NCBI RefSeq assembly: GCF_000213175.1
Contig: NW_009799099.1
Location: 1,315,560 to 1,379,559 of the forward strand
Origin: Neurospora tetrasperma FGSC 2508
Taxonomy: Eukaryota > Ascomycota > Sordariomycetes > Sordariales > Sordariaceae
Reading direction: 5' to 3'
DNA: 64,000 nucleotides
Shown here piece after piece: positions 34,507 through 45,467 of the stretch (the first letter of the stretch is position 1; the number at the start of each line of letters is the position of its first letter). A model generated the notes under the pieces. That model searched no databases and was not told the DNA's origin. It worked only from the letters and a program-made list of their open reading frames with translations. Made by a program: the position numbers and the translations under genes.

Positions 34507-36575
34507 TCTTTGTTTTTAGGTAATGTATGAAAGGGTATATATGGGGTATCTCAGGGATGAGTGAGTGAGCGAGCGAGGATTATTTCCGATGTTTAAAGAG
34601 AGAGAGAGTGTTTGGTCGTGAGCCCTCCTGCCCACTGTTGTGGTGCTCAAGTGACTCAGCCAGCGCAGAACGAATGTTCCGTTGTCCCTGGTCGTTGCGA
34701 AGTCGGCGCTCTGCAAAGGGGAGCCAATGATGCTTTGTCCAGGTTGCAGTGTTCCAATGGAAGGGTCGCAGCACAGGATCGTTCTCGAAACCTTAAATTT
34801 AGCGGCCCGAAGAGTGGAATTGGCCGCGCCAATGGGTGTATCCGAGGTCGCTGCAGGGTACGAGTGCCGCTGAAGTCAAGCGAGGGTATTATCAACAAAG
34901 ATTGACTGAACTGAGGCGAGGCTGTGTGAGAGAAAATGGGTTGAGATAAAAACAAAACTCGATGTCTTGGAAGCCAAGAGCCAAGAAAAAAGAAGAGTTG
35001 CTGTTCTCTTGTTCCCTGTCGGACCCCTTGTCCGGAGCTGAGTCGGGCATTGCGGGGGTGGGGTCTGTTGTCGGCCAGGCTCTTGGTTGTTTCTGTTCTC
35101 CCGTGTTGAGTACATCATAGAGGCAAGATAATCATCCAGTACAACGACAACAGAATACCTAGGTATGTAGTGTAATGACCATTCAAGAGGGGGATGGCCT
35201 TGTAAGATGCGTCTCACACTATTTCCTGGAGCAAATTAGTCCAAGTTCTGTGTAGAAAGAAGACAGTACCTCCAAGCAATCTGAGCATAGGTATCTAGAT
35301 CGAGTAAGGAAAGCGAGCAGAGAAGCGCAGGCCCCGGCCGAGCTTCACATGAAACACAGTCACCGCATTTCACTAACAACCATATTCCAGAACTCAACCG
35401 GGGGCCCTTCATCGATCATTCCCCACACCATAATCATTTTACGAAAACGAACAAGAGGATGGTAACAACATGACCGGCTGTTCTCCAAGGGGCTTCTCGT
35501 TCCTGACAAGAGGCAGGGCTCCCTCCGCAACATTCGATATCCAAACAAAGTACATTTGTGTTAACTCTTGACGACAAGATGCACCAAAACAGCTCCTTGG
35601 CTTGCAGCGTTGTATCGCAGTGACAACCTTTGAGGTGAGTGGGGATGTTTTTGCCTCGACGGGACTGGACCTGGATGCTGCAGTGCGGCGATTCTCCTGG
35701 TGGGTCGTTCAAAACATTGGTCGCACTCGCCACCACCACCACCACGATGATGCTGACGACATGGGAGGCTCCGGAGGACTCGGGCTACGCTAGTGAAAAG
35801 GAGACGACAACCCGATTCTGGGGTTTGTCAATTAGAGTCTATAGTTAGTGTCCCATACAAACACTTCTGCTGAACCTTTCTACGGAAACTGCGGAAATTG
35901 ACATATGACATTTGAGGATCCGGCAATGGAGATCAAAGGAACAATTGAATAGCAGGAATTTGGAAGAGCCTCTGTTTTCGCCTTGTGTTATTTTATATGG
36001 TACAGTATGTTGTGTTTTAGTCCCACTGACCACTACACTCATTCATGCTCGACAACCCGTGGAGCATTTATTTTGAGTGTATATATAGAAAGTAACTAGT
36101 CCCTGATAAAATTGTTGAGACTTTCGCTTATACCTTGGGTATACTCTGACTACACATTCAAGCGTCTTCAGTACTCCTTTGAACTCGATATTTAGGCCGT
36201 TCTTGGATAAACATACCCCAAAGGAACTTTAGTCTAGCCGATGTGTTTTCGAATTATCATAAATCCCATTATAATTTTGCAACGGCCTTTTTTGACTACA
36301 ATGAGCGGTATGGGACTGGTTTCTTCGACCAGTTGTTTGATCGCCCACTGAAGCAAAGGTGTCATTAATTCTGTCATGGACGAGACGATATAATTGCCAG
36401 ATGTTCCTTATTTGTTTTTATCTATTCCTTTTACTACTCCAAATCGGCTCTCCCCTAACCTCCCCAGCAGTGCCGTTCTCCTTCGCTCTCCAGCATCCGA
36501 TCTATCGTACATCATACATATAGCTATCCTAACCAGCCATCCATGATCGGGTCTAGAGTGGAGAAAGAGAGTGCC
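34507..36575. other. 2-kb spacer upstream of aspartokinase
   Basis: It holds the aspartokinase promoter with a TGACTCA site, then mixed sequence becoming A/T-rich from about 36040 to 36450. Open frames are short and show no resemblance to known proteins. Confidence 0.45.
34652..34658 (+). promoter_or_regulatory. TGACTCA site, likely CPC-1/GCN4 element of aspartokinase
   Basis: This perfect palindromic bZIP half-site pair stands 146 bp before the aspartokinase ATG. Cross-pathway control factors (CPC-1, yeast Gcn4) bind TGACTCA in front of amino-acid biosynthesis genes, and yeast HOM3 is a Gcn4 target. Binding here is inferred. Confidence 0.6.
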
Positions 36576-36911
36576 CTAGAAAGGAGATCTGAAGATAATA
36601 ATAACAAACATAGCAAGTAAAATACGTGACATGTACACAGTAAAAAAGGTGACGATGCCCTCCTCCTCTGAGGCGAGCATCGCGTGAAGCATGGACCTGA
36701 CTTTCGGCCACTTGCTCGGCGGGGTATATGGTGGAAGTTGCGGGAGATTCATGCCTGGGTTCGGGCCTGTGAGGGATAAGATATCTCTCTGTGTCAGCGG
36801 CCCGACCGGGGAGCTCGTCCCACGTGAGTAAGTGGCTGACAATGCCTCAAACTCATTACCATCTGCTGTAGACTGAGGTGTGGGAGTGTGACGGATTGCT
36901 GGAAAACTCAT
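36576..36911 (-). CDS. candidate 111-aa tail-anchored protein behind MDL1
   Basis: An uninterrupted frame starts with ATG only 13 bases after the MDL1 stop codon. The product begins MSFPAIRHTPTPQSTADGNE, is Pro/Ser/Thr-rich in the middle (PQLPPYTPPSKWPK), and ends with a hydrophobic helix at about residues 85-107 followed by R-S-P-F, the layout of a tail-anchored membrane protein. I do not recognise it. It may have its own transcript starting inside MDL1, share the MDL1 message, or be a chance frame in the MDL1 3' UTR. The even amino-acid composition and terminal membrane segment favour coding, but there is no intron to help. Confidence 0.45.
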   Translation of the reverse strand: MSFPAIRHTPTPQSTADGNEFEALSATYSRGTSSPVGPLTQRDILSLTGPNPGMNLPQLPPYTPPSKWPKVRSMLHAMLASEEEGIVTFFTVYMSRILLAMFVIIIFRSPF

Positions 36912-36924
36912 GCCGCCATCACAC

Positions 36925-39324
36925 TTACTCCCTCACTGGCTCCTTACGCGGCTTCACATCCTTCTCCACCGCGTCATCAATGTCATTCTCCGCCTCCGCA
37001 AGTTCCTCCTCAATCTCCTCAACCTCACTGATATGAGGATCTCCAGAGGGGGGGCGGTGGTCCGGGGAGACATCACTACCGCTCATCTGCCACTCCATCA
37101 GCTTACTGAAGTGGCTGTCCTTGTTGGCGCTCAGCTCTGTGTAGCTGCCAATCTCAGCCACGGTGCCCTCGCTCGAGAGCACAATGATCTTGTCAGATCG
37201 CTTAATGGTGGACAGTCTGTGAGCAATCGAAATGGTGGTGCTGCGGCCCTTGAGGAGTTCCGCAAGGGCAGAATTGACCAAGGTCTCGGATTCGGCGTCC
37301 AAGGCGGAGGTGGCCTCATCCAAGATGAGAATATCGGGGTCCTTGAGGAGGGCGCGAGCAATGGCGATGCGCTGCTTCTGGCCACCGGAGAGCTGGGCGC
37401 CACGGGCGCCGACCTGGGTCTCGAGGCCTTCGGGGAAGTCGCTGATGAAACCGCAGTTGGCCTTCTGGGCAGCCGCAATGATCTCGGTGCGCGGAGCCCG
37501 GGGACGGCCGTAAGCAATGTTTTCGGCAATAGTACCCGAAAAGAGGACTGGCTCCTGTGAGACCATGCCGATGCGGCGGCGGAGAGACTTGGCGTTCATC
37601 TTGGAAATGTCGATGCCGTTGATGGTGATGCTACCGGATGTGGGGTTATAGAAGCGCAAGAGTAAGGAGGCCACGGTGCTTTTACCTCCGCCTGAAGGGC
37701 CTACAATGCACACGTTTGTGCCCGAGGGGATCTCAAAGTCGAGGCCATTGAATATCGTAACTGCAGGTCTGGTAGGGTAGGCGAACGTTACATTCGAGAA
37801 CTTGATGGGACCCTGCGCAGATTCAACCTTCAAACCAACGGTCTGGGGGATGGCCGGCTTGCGATCCTCGAGCTCGAACAGACGACTCGCTGCGCCGACA
37901 CCCTTCATCAGTTCCGAGTAGAAGCCGCTAACACCGAAGAGACTTGAGCCAGCAAAGACAGTATACATCATAAACGAGGTCAAATCGCCGAGAGACATGG
38001 CCCCTGAGCGCACAAGGTTTCCGCCGACAATCAAGAGAGCCAAGATCGCCAGATTTCCTGTATACGACGTACTGCTGAAAAAGACACCCGAAACAATGGC
38101 CTCCTTCCGGCCCAGGGCGAAAATCTTTCTGACCTGCTTGTTGTAGCGACCCACCTCTTGCACTTCAGCGGCAAAGGCCTGGCTGGTCTTGATGTTACCC
38201 AACCGTTCCTCGGCGATCTTCATCAGTGAGCCGACGTTCTTCTGAATCTGCCTGCTCAAGTTGCGGATCGAGCGACCATAAAGAACCGCTCCAAGACCGA
38301 TAGGGGGAACCATGATGAGGATGATGGATGTCAGCTTGGGGCTGAGCCAGAACATGGCCGCGAAACCCGCCGCACCGCTAACCATGGAACGAAGACCATC
38401 AGACACGTTCTGAGTAATGCTCTTGCCCACGACAACCGTATCGGAGTTCAGTCGCGAGATCAGATCACCGACCCTGTTGGCATCGAAGAACTCGGCATCC
38501 TGGACGTAGGTGCGGCGGTAGAGATTCGTGCGCAACCGAGCCACGACGCGCTCGCCGACGATACGGAGAATGATGATTCTGCCAAAGTTGGCCGTCGCAC
38601 CAAGAGTGAGAAGACCAGCGAGGCCACCGAAGAACTGATAGAGGGTAAGACCGAAGAGCCGAACCTCGTCGGCGGGACCCTGGGTGGAAAGATCCAGAAT
38701 CCTGCCGATCGAGAAGGGGATGGACATGGTAACCGCGGACGAGATGAGAAGCAGGACGAATGCGACACTCATCGCCTTAACCTCGGGGCGCGCAATCTTG
38801 ATCAGACGCCAGACCTCGGCGAAGCCGGGCTTGGTGCCTGATTGGGATTTGCCATCCTTGGAAAGACGAGCGCTCATGTTGATATGGGCAGCCTTATGCG
38901 CCCTCTCGCTTTTCGTAAAACCGTGTACCTTGAGGTGTTCTTCAGATGTATATTCCTTGACCTTTTCAACGTCCTTTGCCGCCTCTTCTGCTGTCTCTGC
39001 CGCAGCTTCCTTGGCCGACTGCTCCCGTAGGCGAGTTTGTGAGGTCGATAGCTGGCGGAGAAGGCCGAAGGGGGAAGTCCAACGTTGGGATTGTACGCAT
39101 GGTTGTGATCCGAGATGGGAGGATGAGAAAGGAACCGAAACGATGGCGAAAGATGTCGTCGAGGACCGCTGAACTGACGAGAACGGACGGCGGAATTTCG
39201 CGGACAGAATCGACGAAGTCATAGTGGGCGATTGTTGGAACGGCAGCAAAGCCGCGAGCCCGGCGCCGCTACCGCCGCATTGGGGGAGCAGCACGGCGCG
39301 GCGCACCGCTACCCCCGTAACCAT
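36925..39324 (-). CDS. MDL1: mitochondrial ABC half-transporter (Mdl1/ABCB10 type)
   Basis: A single exon encodes 799 aa. Residues 1-100 are Arg/Ser-rich with few acidic residues, a mitochondrial presequence (RRAVLLPQCGG, FGLLRQLSTSQ). A six-helix ABC transmembrane domain spans about 180-465. The nucleotide-binding domain has Walker A GPSGGGKST (542-550), Q-loop Q590, signature LSGGQ (645-649), Walker B ILILDEATSALDAE (665 onward) and H-loop His702. All catalytic elements are intact. A Glu-rich tail follows. One membrane domain plus one nucleotide domain means it works as a homodimer. Yeast Mdl1 exports peptides from the matrix. The close paralogue Mdl2 cannot be excluded. Confidence 0.92.
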   Translation of the reverse strand: MVTGVAVRRAVLLPQCGGSGAGLAALLPFQQSPTMTSSILSAKFRRPFSSVQRSSTTSFAIVSVPFSSSHLGSQPCVQSQRWTSPFGLLRQLSTSQTRLREQSAKEAAAETAEEAAKDVEKVKEYTSEEHLKVHGFTKSERAHKAAHINMSARLSKDGKSQSGTKPGFAEVWRLIKIARPEVKAMSVAFVLLLISSAVTMSIPFSIGRILDLSTQGPADEVRLFGLTLYQFFGGLAGLLTLGATANFGRIIILRIVGERVVARLRTNLYRRTYVQDAEFFDANRVGDLISRLNSDTVVVGKSITQNVSDGLRSMVSGAAGFAAMFWLSPKLTSIILIMVPPIGLGAVLYGRSIRNLSRQIQKNVGSLMKIAEERLGNIKTSQAFAAEVQEVGRYNKQVRKIFALGRKEAIVSGVFFSSTSYTGNLAILALLIVGGNLVRSGAMSLGDLTSFMMYTVFAGSSLFGVSGFYSELMKGVGAASRLFELEDRKPAIPQTVGLKVESAQGPIKFSNVTFAYPTRPAVTIFNGLDFEIPSGTNVCIVGPSGGGKSTVASLLLRFYNPTSGSITINGIDISKMNAKSLRRRIGMVSQEPVLFSGTIAENIAYGRPRAPRTEIIAAAQKANCGFISDFPEGLETQVGARGAQLSGGQKQRIAIARALLKDPDILILDEATSALDAESETLVNSALAELLKGRSTTISIAHRLSTIKRSDKIIVLSSEGTVAEIGSYTELSANKDSHFSKLMEWQMSGSDVSPDHRPPSGDPHISEVEEIEEELAEAENDIDDAVEKDVKPRKEPVRE

Positions 39325-40464
39325 GGCTTGAAGTATATGTATCTTGGGTAGGTCGAGTGTGTAGGTGACTACTAGGCTCGTTGTATCGTCGTAGAGTTTC
39401 GGTGTCGAGTTTCTATCATATCATGTCGGTGTTGTGCAGTGGGCTATATTACTAACTGCCTGATGCGAGACCGCTAGCGCGCATGCGCGCCTGTTTCTGC
39501 GCTTGTCAATGCCCGGTTCCCTTGAGTCCCTGCACTGCGTGCGAATGGGTGAGTTTGGTGATGTGGAATGTGGTTAAGGAACTGAAGGAAACGTGGAGAA
39601 AGAAGTGGTGGAAAGGTTCCGAGGTCGAGGGACGGGACGGACGGCGGGGGGGATGATGGAATGAAGTCGGGATGACACCCAGGCAGTTCGGTCGGCTCGG
39701 CCGTCGGTGCAAAAACCCTTGCTTGTCCCGGCGGACGGGATCTCAACTTCAGTGGTCAATCGCCGGTTTGGCGCTGCAGCAACTGCGATTGATTCGCCGC
39801 TCAAGCTCTGGGGACCACGACGGCGGGAGGGCGGCTTCGATTCCCTTGTTCAATTGTCCCTCTCCCCCCCAAACAGGGCAAAGCGCGCATCTTTTACCTG
39901 TAGTCGGACATTTCGTCATTCAGCAGCGAAGAGCAAGCCACCACCCGACGACGATGCCGGCGGCATCCACTGTCTATTCCGGAATGCGTTCAACGATGTC
40001 GGCACCTTCTATAAGTGGCCCGTGCTCAAGCTTGGCCCATTCCACTCATGCCACTTATTTGTACCTCGGGGGTATTGGAGCTGTGCGGACGTCATCAACT
40101 TCAATGGTCATCATGGTAAGGAAAAAGGACGAAAAAGACAATTGCTTTTTAGAATGCCTATGATTTTAATTACGATATCTCTACAGCTAACCGAATGGCG
40201 CTTTGCCCGTCAAGGATAAAGCATGCAAATAATCCTTAGTCCTGTCCTTCTGTATCTCCACACACTTGCTCCAGAGAAGGTTTCAGGCCCGCGCCAAAAT
40301 GCCACATAAATGATGATTCTCGCCATACAGCCATTATCGTTCCCCTAGACCAGCAATAACGGCAACAACTCCAGAGTGTTGGGCCATATGCACTAAAACT
40401 GATACAAAGGTAGAAAGAATTCGGTCAAGTTTTGGCTTCCCAAAATCTTCTTCCCGTCCTTGTT
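39325..40464. other. spacer: MDL1 promoter side and RTT103-like 3' flank
   Basis: No coding region is supported. A perfect 14-bp GC-rich palindrome lies about 150 bp before the MDL1 start. Confidence 0.45.
39477..39490. promoter_or_regulatory. perfect 14-bp palindrome GCGCGCATGCGCGC
   Basis: It equals its own reverse complement and is alternating purine-pyrimidine throughout, a sequence type that can adopt Z-DNA. It lies in the MDL1 promoter region, 153-166 bp upstream of the ATG. Function is unknown. Confidence 0.35.
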
Positions 40465-41905
40465 CTAAATCGTGCTTTCCTTCTGGATCATCTCGGCGAC
40501 ATCGGCATCTATGCCTACGTCAGGAATGTCGGCAGTCTCGTCGATCTTGCGCTTTTTGGCCTGTCGAGTCGGAACAGACTCATATTGAGAAGCGAGGGCG
40601 GACAACATCTCAATGCCAGGAGCGGATCCAGTTGGGTGACTATGACCGTTCTGCGGCTGTTGTTGCTCAGACGGGCGATGATCGTACAAATCATCGTGAT
40701 CTTGGACGTGGGGCGGCGTGAGTGCTTCGACCTGAGGACGGGCGATGTCGTGGCCGTCCGAGCTAGATGGGGCGCGCTCCTCACCGGTAGCCGGCTCTTG
40801 CGCATTGTGAGGCAAACCGCCAATGATGCTGAGCTCAATTGCTTGCTTCTTCTCCTCAACTGCCGTCTTGCGGGTGCCTAGATCCCTGAGCTGTGATTGC
40901 TCGGCCTCCAAGGCCTGCCGGTTGGAGCTCAACATCTTCTCCAAGGCGCTGATAAGCTCCTCGCGGGTCTTGATGCATTCCGTCACGGCTCCCTCAGCAT
41001 TGGCAAGGTTCTTAAGCAGCCCGTTGAGTCGCGCGGCATACACTGGCGCCTGAGGAGGAGCGTGGGCCGGATCCATCAGCTTGCTGTAGTCCGAATTGGC
41101 GGTAGTAAGGCTTGTCTTCAACGCCTGGGCACTCTTGATAACTGCCTGCTGTGAGGTAACCAAGGGTGCCAACTCTGGAGGCACCGCTGCAGCTGGCGAC
41201 GATAACGATGTGGAACCGAACATTGTTCCACCGGAGCGGGCTGAGTCAAGCTCTGGATTGAACAAGTCAGTATCTTGTCTGAGGAAGGGCTGAGGCCACG
41301 GCTTACCTCTTAGTCGAGAGTCAATAGCATCCTGGACTTCCATGGGGAATATCTTGCGTTCTCTCCAAACGTCAACAACCCTTCGGAGCTTGTTCTGAAT
41401 GTCTGACGAGGCGCCCTTATAAGACAACGCGGTTGCATCTGCGATGAATGGAGAGAAAGCCTGAAGGAAGTCATCCTTGTTGCGAGCTTTGGATTGCTGC
41501 GTCACCTCTATGAGAAAGACGAATAAAGTCAGCATTCAGTCCCAAACGAGAAGAAAGAAACCCAGAACGAACGCCGGGGGATGCACATAACATGCGGCCT
41601 ATGTGGGAGAGCCTAGAAAATGCACGCACCGTTTGCAAGATAAATCATGTTGAGCCTCTTGGGGCTGGGGAGGTCCTTCAGCTTGGTCAACCAAAGATGG
41701 ACAGTCTGGGCAGCATGTCGCCTAAGATACATCAACTGTCAGTTCGGCGGTTGAGACATCAAACAGAAGGTGAATGCGGTCGTCGGTCGTGGGCAGCGGG
41801 AGCTTACCGATGGAACATGATCCACTGAGCGGTGGTTGCAATGCTCTCGTGAGTCTCAGTGAGTGCAGAGAGCTTAGAGAGCACAGCATCCTCGTTATAC
41901 GCCAT
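40465..41905 (-). CDS. RTT103: CID-domain RNA polymerase II CTD-binding protein (Rtt103-like)
   Basis: Exons 41905-41808, 41721-41630, 41507-41307 and 41252-40465 give 392 aa. The N-terminal part (about residues 1-130: MAYNEDAVLSKLSALTETHE, WLTKLKDLPSPKRLNMIYLAN, FSPFIADATALSY) is a CTD-interaction domain, the eight-helix fold that binds Ser2-phosphorylated RNA polymerase II. A coiled-coil region follows (EELISALEKMLSSNRQALEA), then a disordered tail with a basic QAKKRKIDE motif that may be a nuclear signal. Rtt103 couples polymerase to the Rat1 exonuclease in termination. Intron 3 (41306-41253) is 54 bp and has no stop in frame, so reading through it adds 18 residues. The gene is divergent from clathrin light chain. 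Confidence 0.88.
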
Positions 41906-42885
41906 GGTGAAGCTTTAGGCGAAATTTGGTGGAAAGTGTTGGAAAAAGTGGTTGTTGGTGGTTGGTTGGTGTGATGGACGGGGCAGATGTTCAAGATATG
42001 CGGTGTCGGGTTTATTCCGAACTCATCTACAGCAGTACGAAAAGGTATCCGTGATGTTTGCGTGTAGCAGGGACTCCAGACGCGGCCGAGTGGTGATCTA
42101 GAATATGGATCGAAAGCCCTTGGGAACAACCTCAAATGGCAGAAGCGTGGACTATCAACACAACACACTAGATGACGACAAGAGAGAAGTGCTCAGCATG
42201 AACTAAGCACCTAGTCAAGCTCTGTGGTCCAACTACACCGGAGTCGTTTCCCTGCTATTATCAATGCTGTCACCAGGAAGAGTTTGCAGTGCAAAGCGCA
42301 AAAGAGCGTGATCTGGATGCTCTGTGACAAACAACTGAAACCACAGCGAGGTGAGTGCTGAATGTTGTTGATGAAAAGGAAGAAGAAGAAAAAGAAGAAG
42401 AAGGAAGAAAGAAGTTGTCGACGGGAGGTGGTGGGACGGAACGAAGCAGACGTTGGAGCTTCCTCCATCCGTCCAATGCGAGGGCAGGCAGGACAAGAGG
42501 GACAACGGAACGCCTGCCGCACGCAGACAAGTTGCCTGCCGGTACCTAACTGTTACTACGGCTTCCCCTGGCCAAAGAGGCCCAAGAGGGTCGCTGTGGA
42601 CAAGTGCCAAAGTGCCCCAGTGGCCGCTGTGAGTGGCGTCCCGTCGCAACCTGGAACCTGGCGCGATCAGGAGCGCTGGGGGGGCTGCAACTCGGACTCC
42701 CGCAGTGCAACACCAACACCAAACCTAAGACTGGACACTTCCATCAAACAACGAAACACCTTACCTGTTTCGCAGCTTTCTTCGATCCTCCTACCCAATA
42801 TTTTCATTTTGCAGTCCACTTCTCCAGCCTCCAGTCTTGCCCGTTCGCGCCGATCTACCAAAAGTCAAATCACACCACCCACATC
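41906..42885. promoter_or_regulatory. divergent promoter region between RTT103-like and clathrin light chain genes
   Basis: The two ATG codons are 980 bp apart. The gap contains a GAA/AAG-rich purine tract (about 42375-42415) and C/A-rich sequence before the clathrin light chain start that resembles a 5' UTR. No coding signal. Confidence 0.55.
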
Positions 42886-43780
42886 ATGGCTGACAGATTC
42901 CCCTCGCTGGAGGAGTTCGACTCCGGCGGTAAGCTTGGCGTTGTTTGGAGATCCCCTTACCTTGCTGTCACTGCCTGCTAACATTTAAACCCCCCCAAAA
43001 GCCCAGACCGAGATCAAGGAGGGCTCTGGAAGCCCCTCGGCCACCAACTTCCTCGAGCGTGAGAAGGCGCTTCTCGGCGACGATGCCAACCAATTTGCGA
43101 CAGTTGAGGATGCTGGTTTCGACGATGACAACGACCTCCTAGGGGGTGGCCTTGACTCCTCCGCTGGCGCCGGCGCTGGCCTTGAGACCAGCGCCGCTTT
43201 CGAGAGCCAGTTCCCCGACCTTTCCGCAGGCAACGAGGTACGACTAAACAATGATGATACCAAAGCTGTCGACACAGCACGTAATCATGGTCTTGGGTTC
43301 TAACATGGGGCATCTTCACTTTAGTCTGTTGCGCCAGGCGGTACCATCACTGGCGCCGGTCCTTCCGTCAGCTACAACTCTGGATATGCGCCATACGCCC
43401 AGGAGGAGCAAGAGCCCGAGGTGATCAGAGAGTGGCGCGAGAAGCGTGATGCGAAGCTTGCCAAGCGGGCGGAACAGTTCGCCGCCCAGAGAGCCGAGAC
43501 CATTGCGGAGGCGCAGAAGAACATTGACGAATTCTACGAGAACTACAACAACAAGAAGGAGAAGGCCATTGGGCAGACCCGCAAGGAGGCCGAGGAGTTC
43601 CTTGCCAGCCGCGAGGACACCACATCGGGAGGCACGAGCTGGGAGCGCATTGCCAAGCTGGTTGACGTTAGCGGCAAGGGAGCTAAGGGCGGTGCTGCTG
43701 GTTCCGGCAAGGAGCGTTTCCGTGAGCTCCTGATAAGCCTAAAGAAGGACGAAAAGGCCCCCGGTGCCTCGGGAATTTAA
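42886..43780 (+). CDS. CLC1: clathrin light chain
   Basis: Exons 42886-42928, 43002-43237 and 43325-43780 give 244 aa, near the yeast Clc1 length. Both introns have GTAAGC or GTACGA donors and AAG/TAG acceptors; the first has a GCTAAC branch site. The start MADRFPSLEEFDSGG and an acidic, Gly-rich N-terminal third (DDDNDLLGGGL) precede the long charged helix beginning PEVIREWREKRDAKLAKRAE, which continues through EAQKNIDEFYENYNNKKEKA. That segment binds the clathrin heavy chain hub. The C terminus (SWERIAKLVDVSG, then KERFRELLISLKKDEKAPG) matches fungal light chains. It regulates coat assembly at the TGN, endosomes and plasma membrane. Confidence 0.95.
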
Positions 43781-44200
43781 AGCGCTTACTTGACCTGGCC
43801 CCATGACAAAGGGAACGCCTGGTTACCACTATTCACACGTTTCACACCTCCATGGCCACTACTGCCCCATGGCCAAAAAGCCATAATTTTGTAATGATAG
43901 AAAAGACTTGACAGCTGCAGCCATCAGTATTTGGAGCTTGGTAATCGAAGCGCCGAGACTCAATGGATCACGATTTCCACGGTTACAGTAGCTCTCCCAA
44001 AGGTGGTCGGTGGAATCCATGGTGCAAATAGGGAATATCGGCGTGGCGGCCTACTTCTTGGAGGTATCACCCAAAACGGCCTTCCCTCTGCCGCCATCTA
44101 TGCTGCTCTTTGCGACTATACACATATTCAAAGGGATTCTCGTGCTTCTATCATGACCAGTAGCACCGCCTTCGTTGACTATCGTGGTAGGACGGCTAAT
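43781..44200. other. spacer between convergent clathrin light chain and COX7 genes
   Basis: Short region of two 3' flanks. No coding signal. Confidence 0.4.
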
Positions 44201-44769
44201 TTAATCCTCCGAGAACCAGGTGTTGTAGCCGAGAACCTTGCGGGTCATGGCGTACATGGAAGCTGATGTACAGTTAGCGGAAGGAGCAAGGACGAAGCGA
44301 TAAGCTATCAATGAAGGTATACGCACCGCCGAAGGTACCCCACATGGCAATGTTGAAGGTGGTCATGATGATGCCGCTGCGAGGGCCCTGTTCGCGATTT
44401 TATCATCAGCCCTTATCCCGACAAAACCTCCCTCTCCGTCTCTCCCTCTCCTCCTTCCCATCTGTTGATTCCCCAACCATCCTCAAGTGTCGACTTCAAC
44501 TCACAATCTTCCAGAGGCGGGTGTGGTTCTTGAAAGCCTGCTGGTAGTAGCGCTGCTTCTCGGGGACGTGGTTGGGAGCGTTGACGAGGCCGCTGCAGTC
44601 GGGGAAGAGAGAGAGGTGTTAGCCTGGGATTCCGAAATCGTACGACGGACAATAGTGCGTCATGACGACAGGTAATTGAACTTGGGGCGGCGTCCGCAAT
44701 GCGCGCAGTCGCTGGAGGGTCGTCGGATCGTCGAGGAGCTCGCAGCCGGAGGGGAGAAGCTTACGGCAT
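44201..44769 (-). CDS. COX7: cytochrome c oxidase subunit 7 (VIIa type)
   Basis: Exons 44769-44765 (5 nt, ATG CC), 44592-44505, 44387-44327 and 44262-44201 give 71 aa. The product reads MPGLVNAPNHVPEKQRYYQQ, FKNHTRLWKIGPRSG, a membrane helix IIMTTFNIAMWGTFGASMYA, and ends NTWFSED. The VPEKQ-xxxQ block followed by one membrane helix is the pattern of mammalian COX7A and yeast Cox7, small peripheral subunits of complex IV in the inner mitochondrial membrane. The match is by motif and size, so a different small respiratory subunit is possible. Intron 1 has a GTAAGC donor, GGCTAACA branch site and GCAG acceptor. The gene is divergent from a probable mitochondrial protein gene. Confidence 0.65.
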
Positions 44770-45467
44770 CTTGAAATTGTTGTCGGGGGTCGTTGGGTGG
44801 AAGATTCCGGGGGGGTGATGCGAGGGGTTGGTGTGATGATGTCGAATGCGTGGAAAGGACGGAGAGTTAGCTTTGAACCTCTCACTGCTTCAGGTTTCTC
44901 GGCTCGGGGCTTCCTGTGGTGCACGGACTTGTGGATGGTGGAGACTGCAGACCCGACGGCGGAAGCTCTGCCTGCCTGCCTGCCAGGTGTAAGGTTTGGT
45001 CAGTGCTCACAGCTTTCAGCTGCTGCTGATGCCTCGACATTGACCTTCAGACTGAGCAGCTCAGCAGACTCACTGCCTGCCGGGAAGGATGGGGGGATTG
45101 AAACACATGATCGTAGGATGACTAAGAAGCAAGTTATGTAGGGAGCTCCCCGGCCACACCTGCAAGGTCCCCTCCACTTTTGTGTCCCCTCCACTCCAGA
45201 ACGTCAAAGCTTCCAGCCCGAGGAGTTTCCACATCCCCTCACAACCCCATCCGTGGGACCGCCCGCGATACCCCAGAACTCGAGTCAGTCAACGAAGCCC
45301 CAGGTACCTCGCGATCTATACGATCGATACGAACAACGACGCCAAATAACCCAGCGGCAACCTCGAAGCGAAAAAAGAAATGGACATGGTCGCATCAGAC
45401 AGCCGCTAAGAAGAGTCCCCGCCGCTCATATGCCCAATTCTCTGTGTCGAGCGGCCACAATTCCATT
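44770..45467. promoter_or_regulatory. divergent promoter region between COX7 and the large mitochondrial-type gene
   Basis: 698 bp separate the start codons. From 45180 the frame of the downstream gene is open but has no ATG until 45468, so that part is taken as 5' UTR. A tandem CTGC run occurs near 44973. Confidence 0.55.

Noticed and set aside
36808-36890. Intron-like GTGAGT...GGCTGAC...GTAG on the plus strand opposite the micro-ORF
   Set aside because: No plus-strand coding exon flanks it, so it is probably chance. It would matter only if an antisense transcript were found.
45180-45467. N-terminal extension of the 915-aa mitochondrial-type protein
   Set aside because: The frame is open but has no ATG, and the first ATG at 45468 begins a typical mitochondrial presequence.
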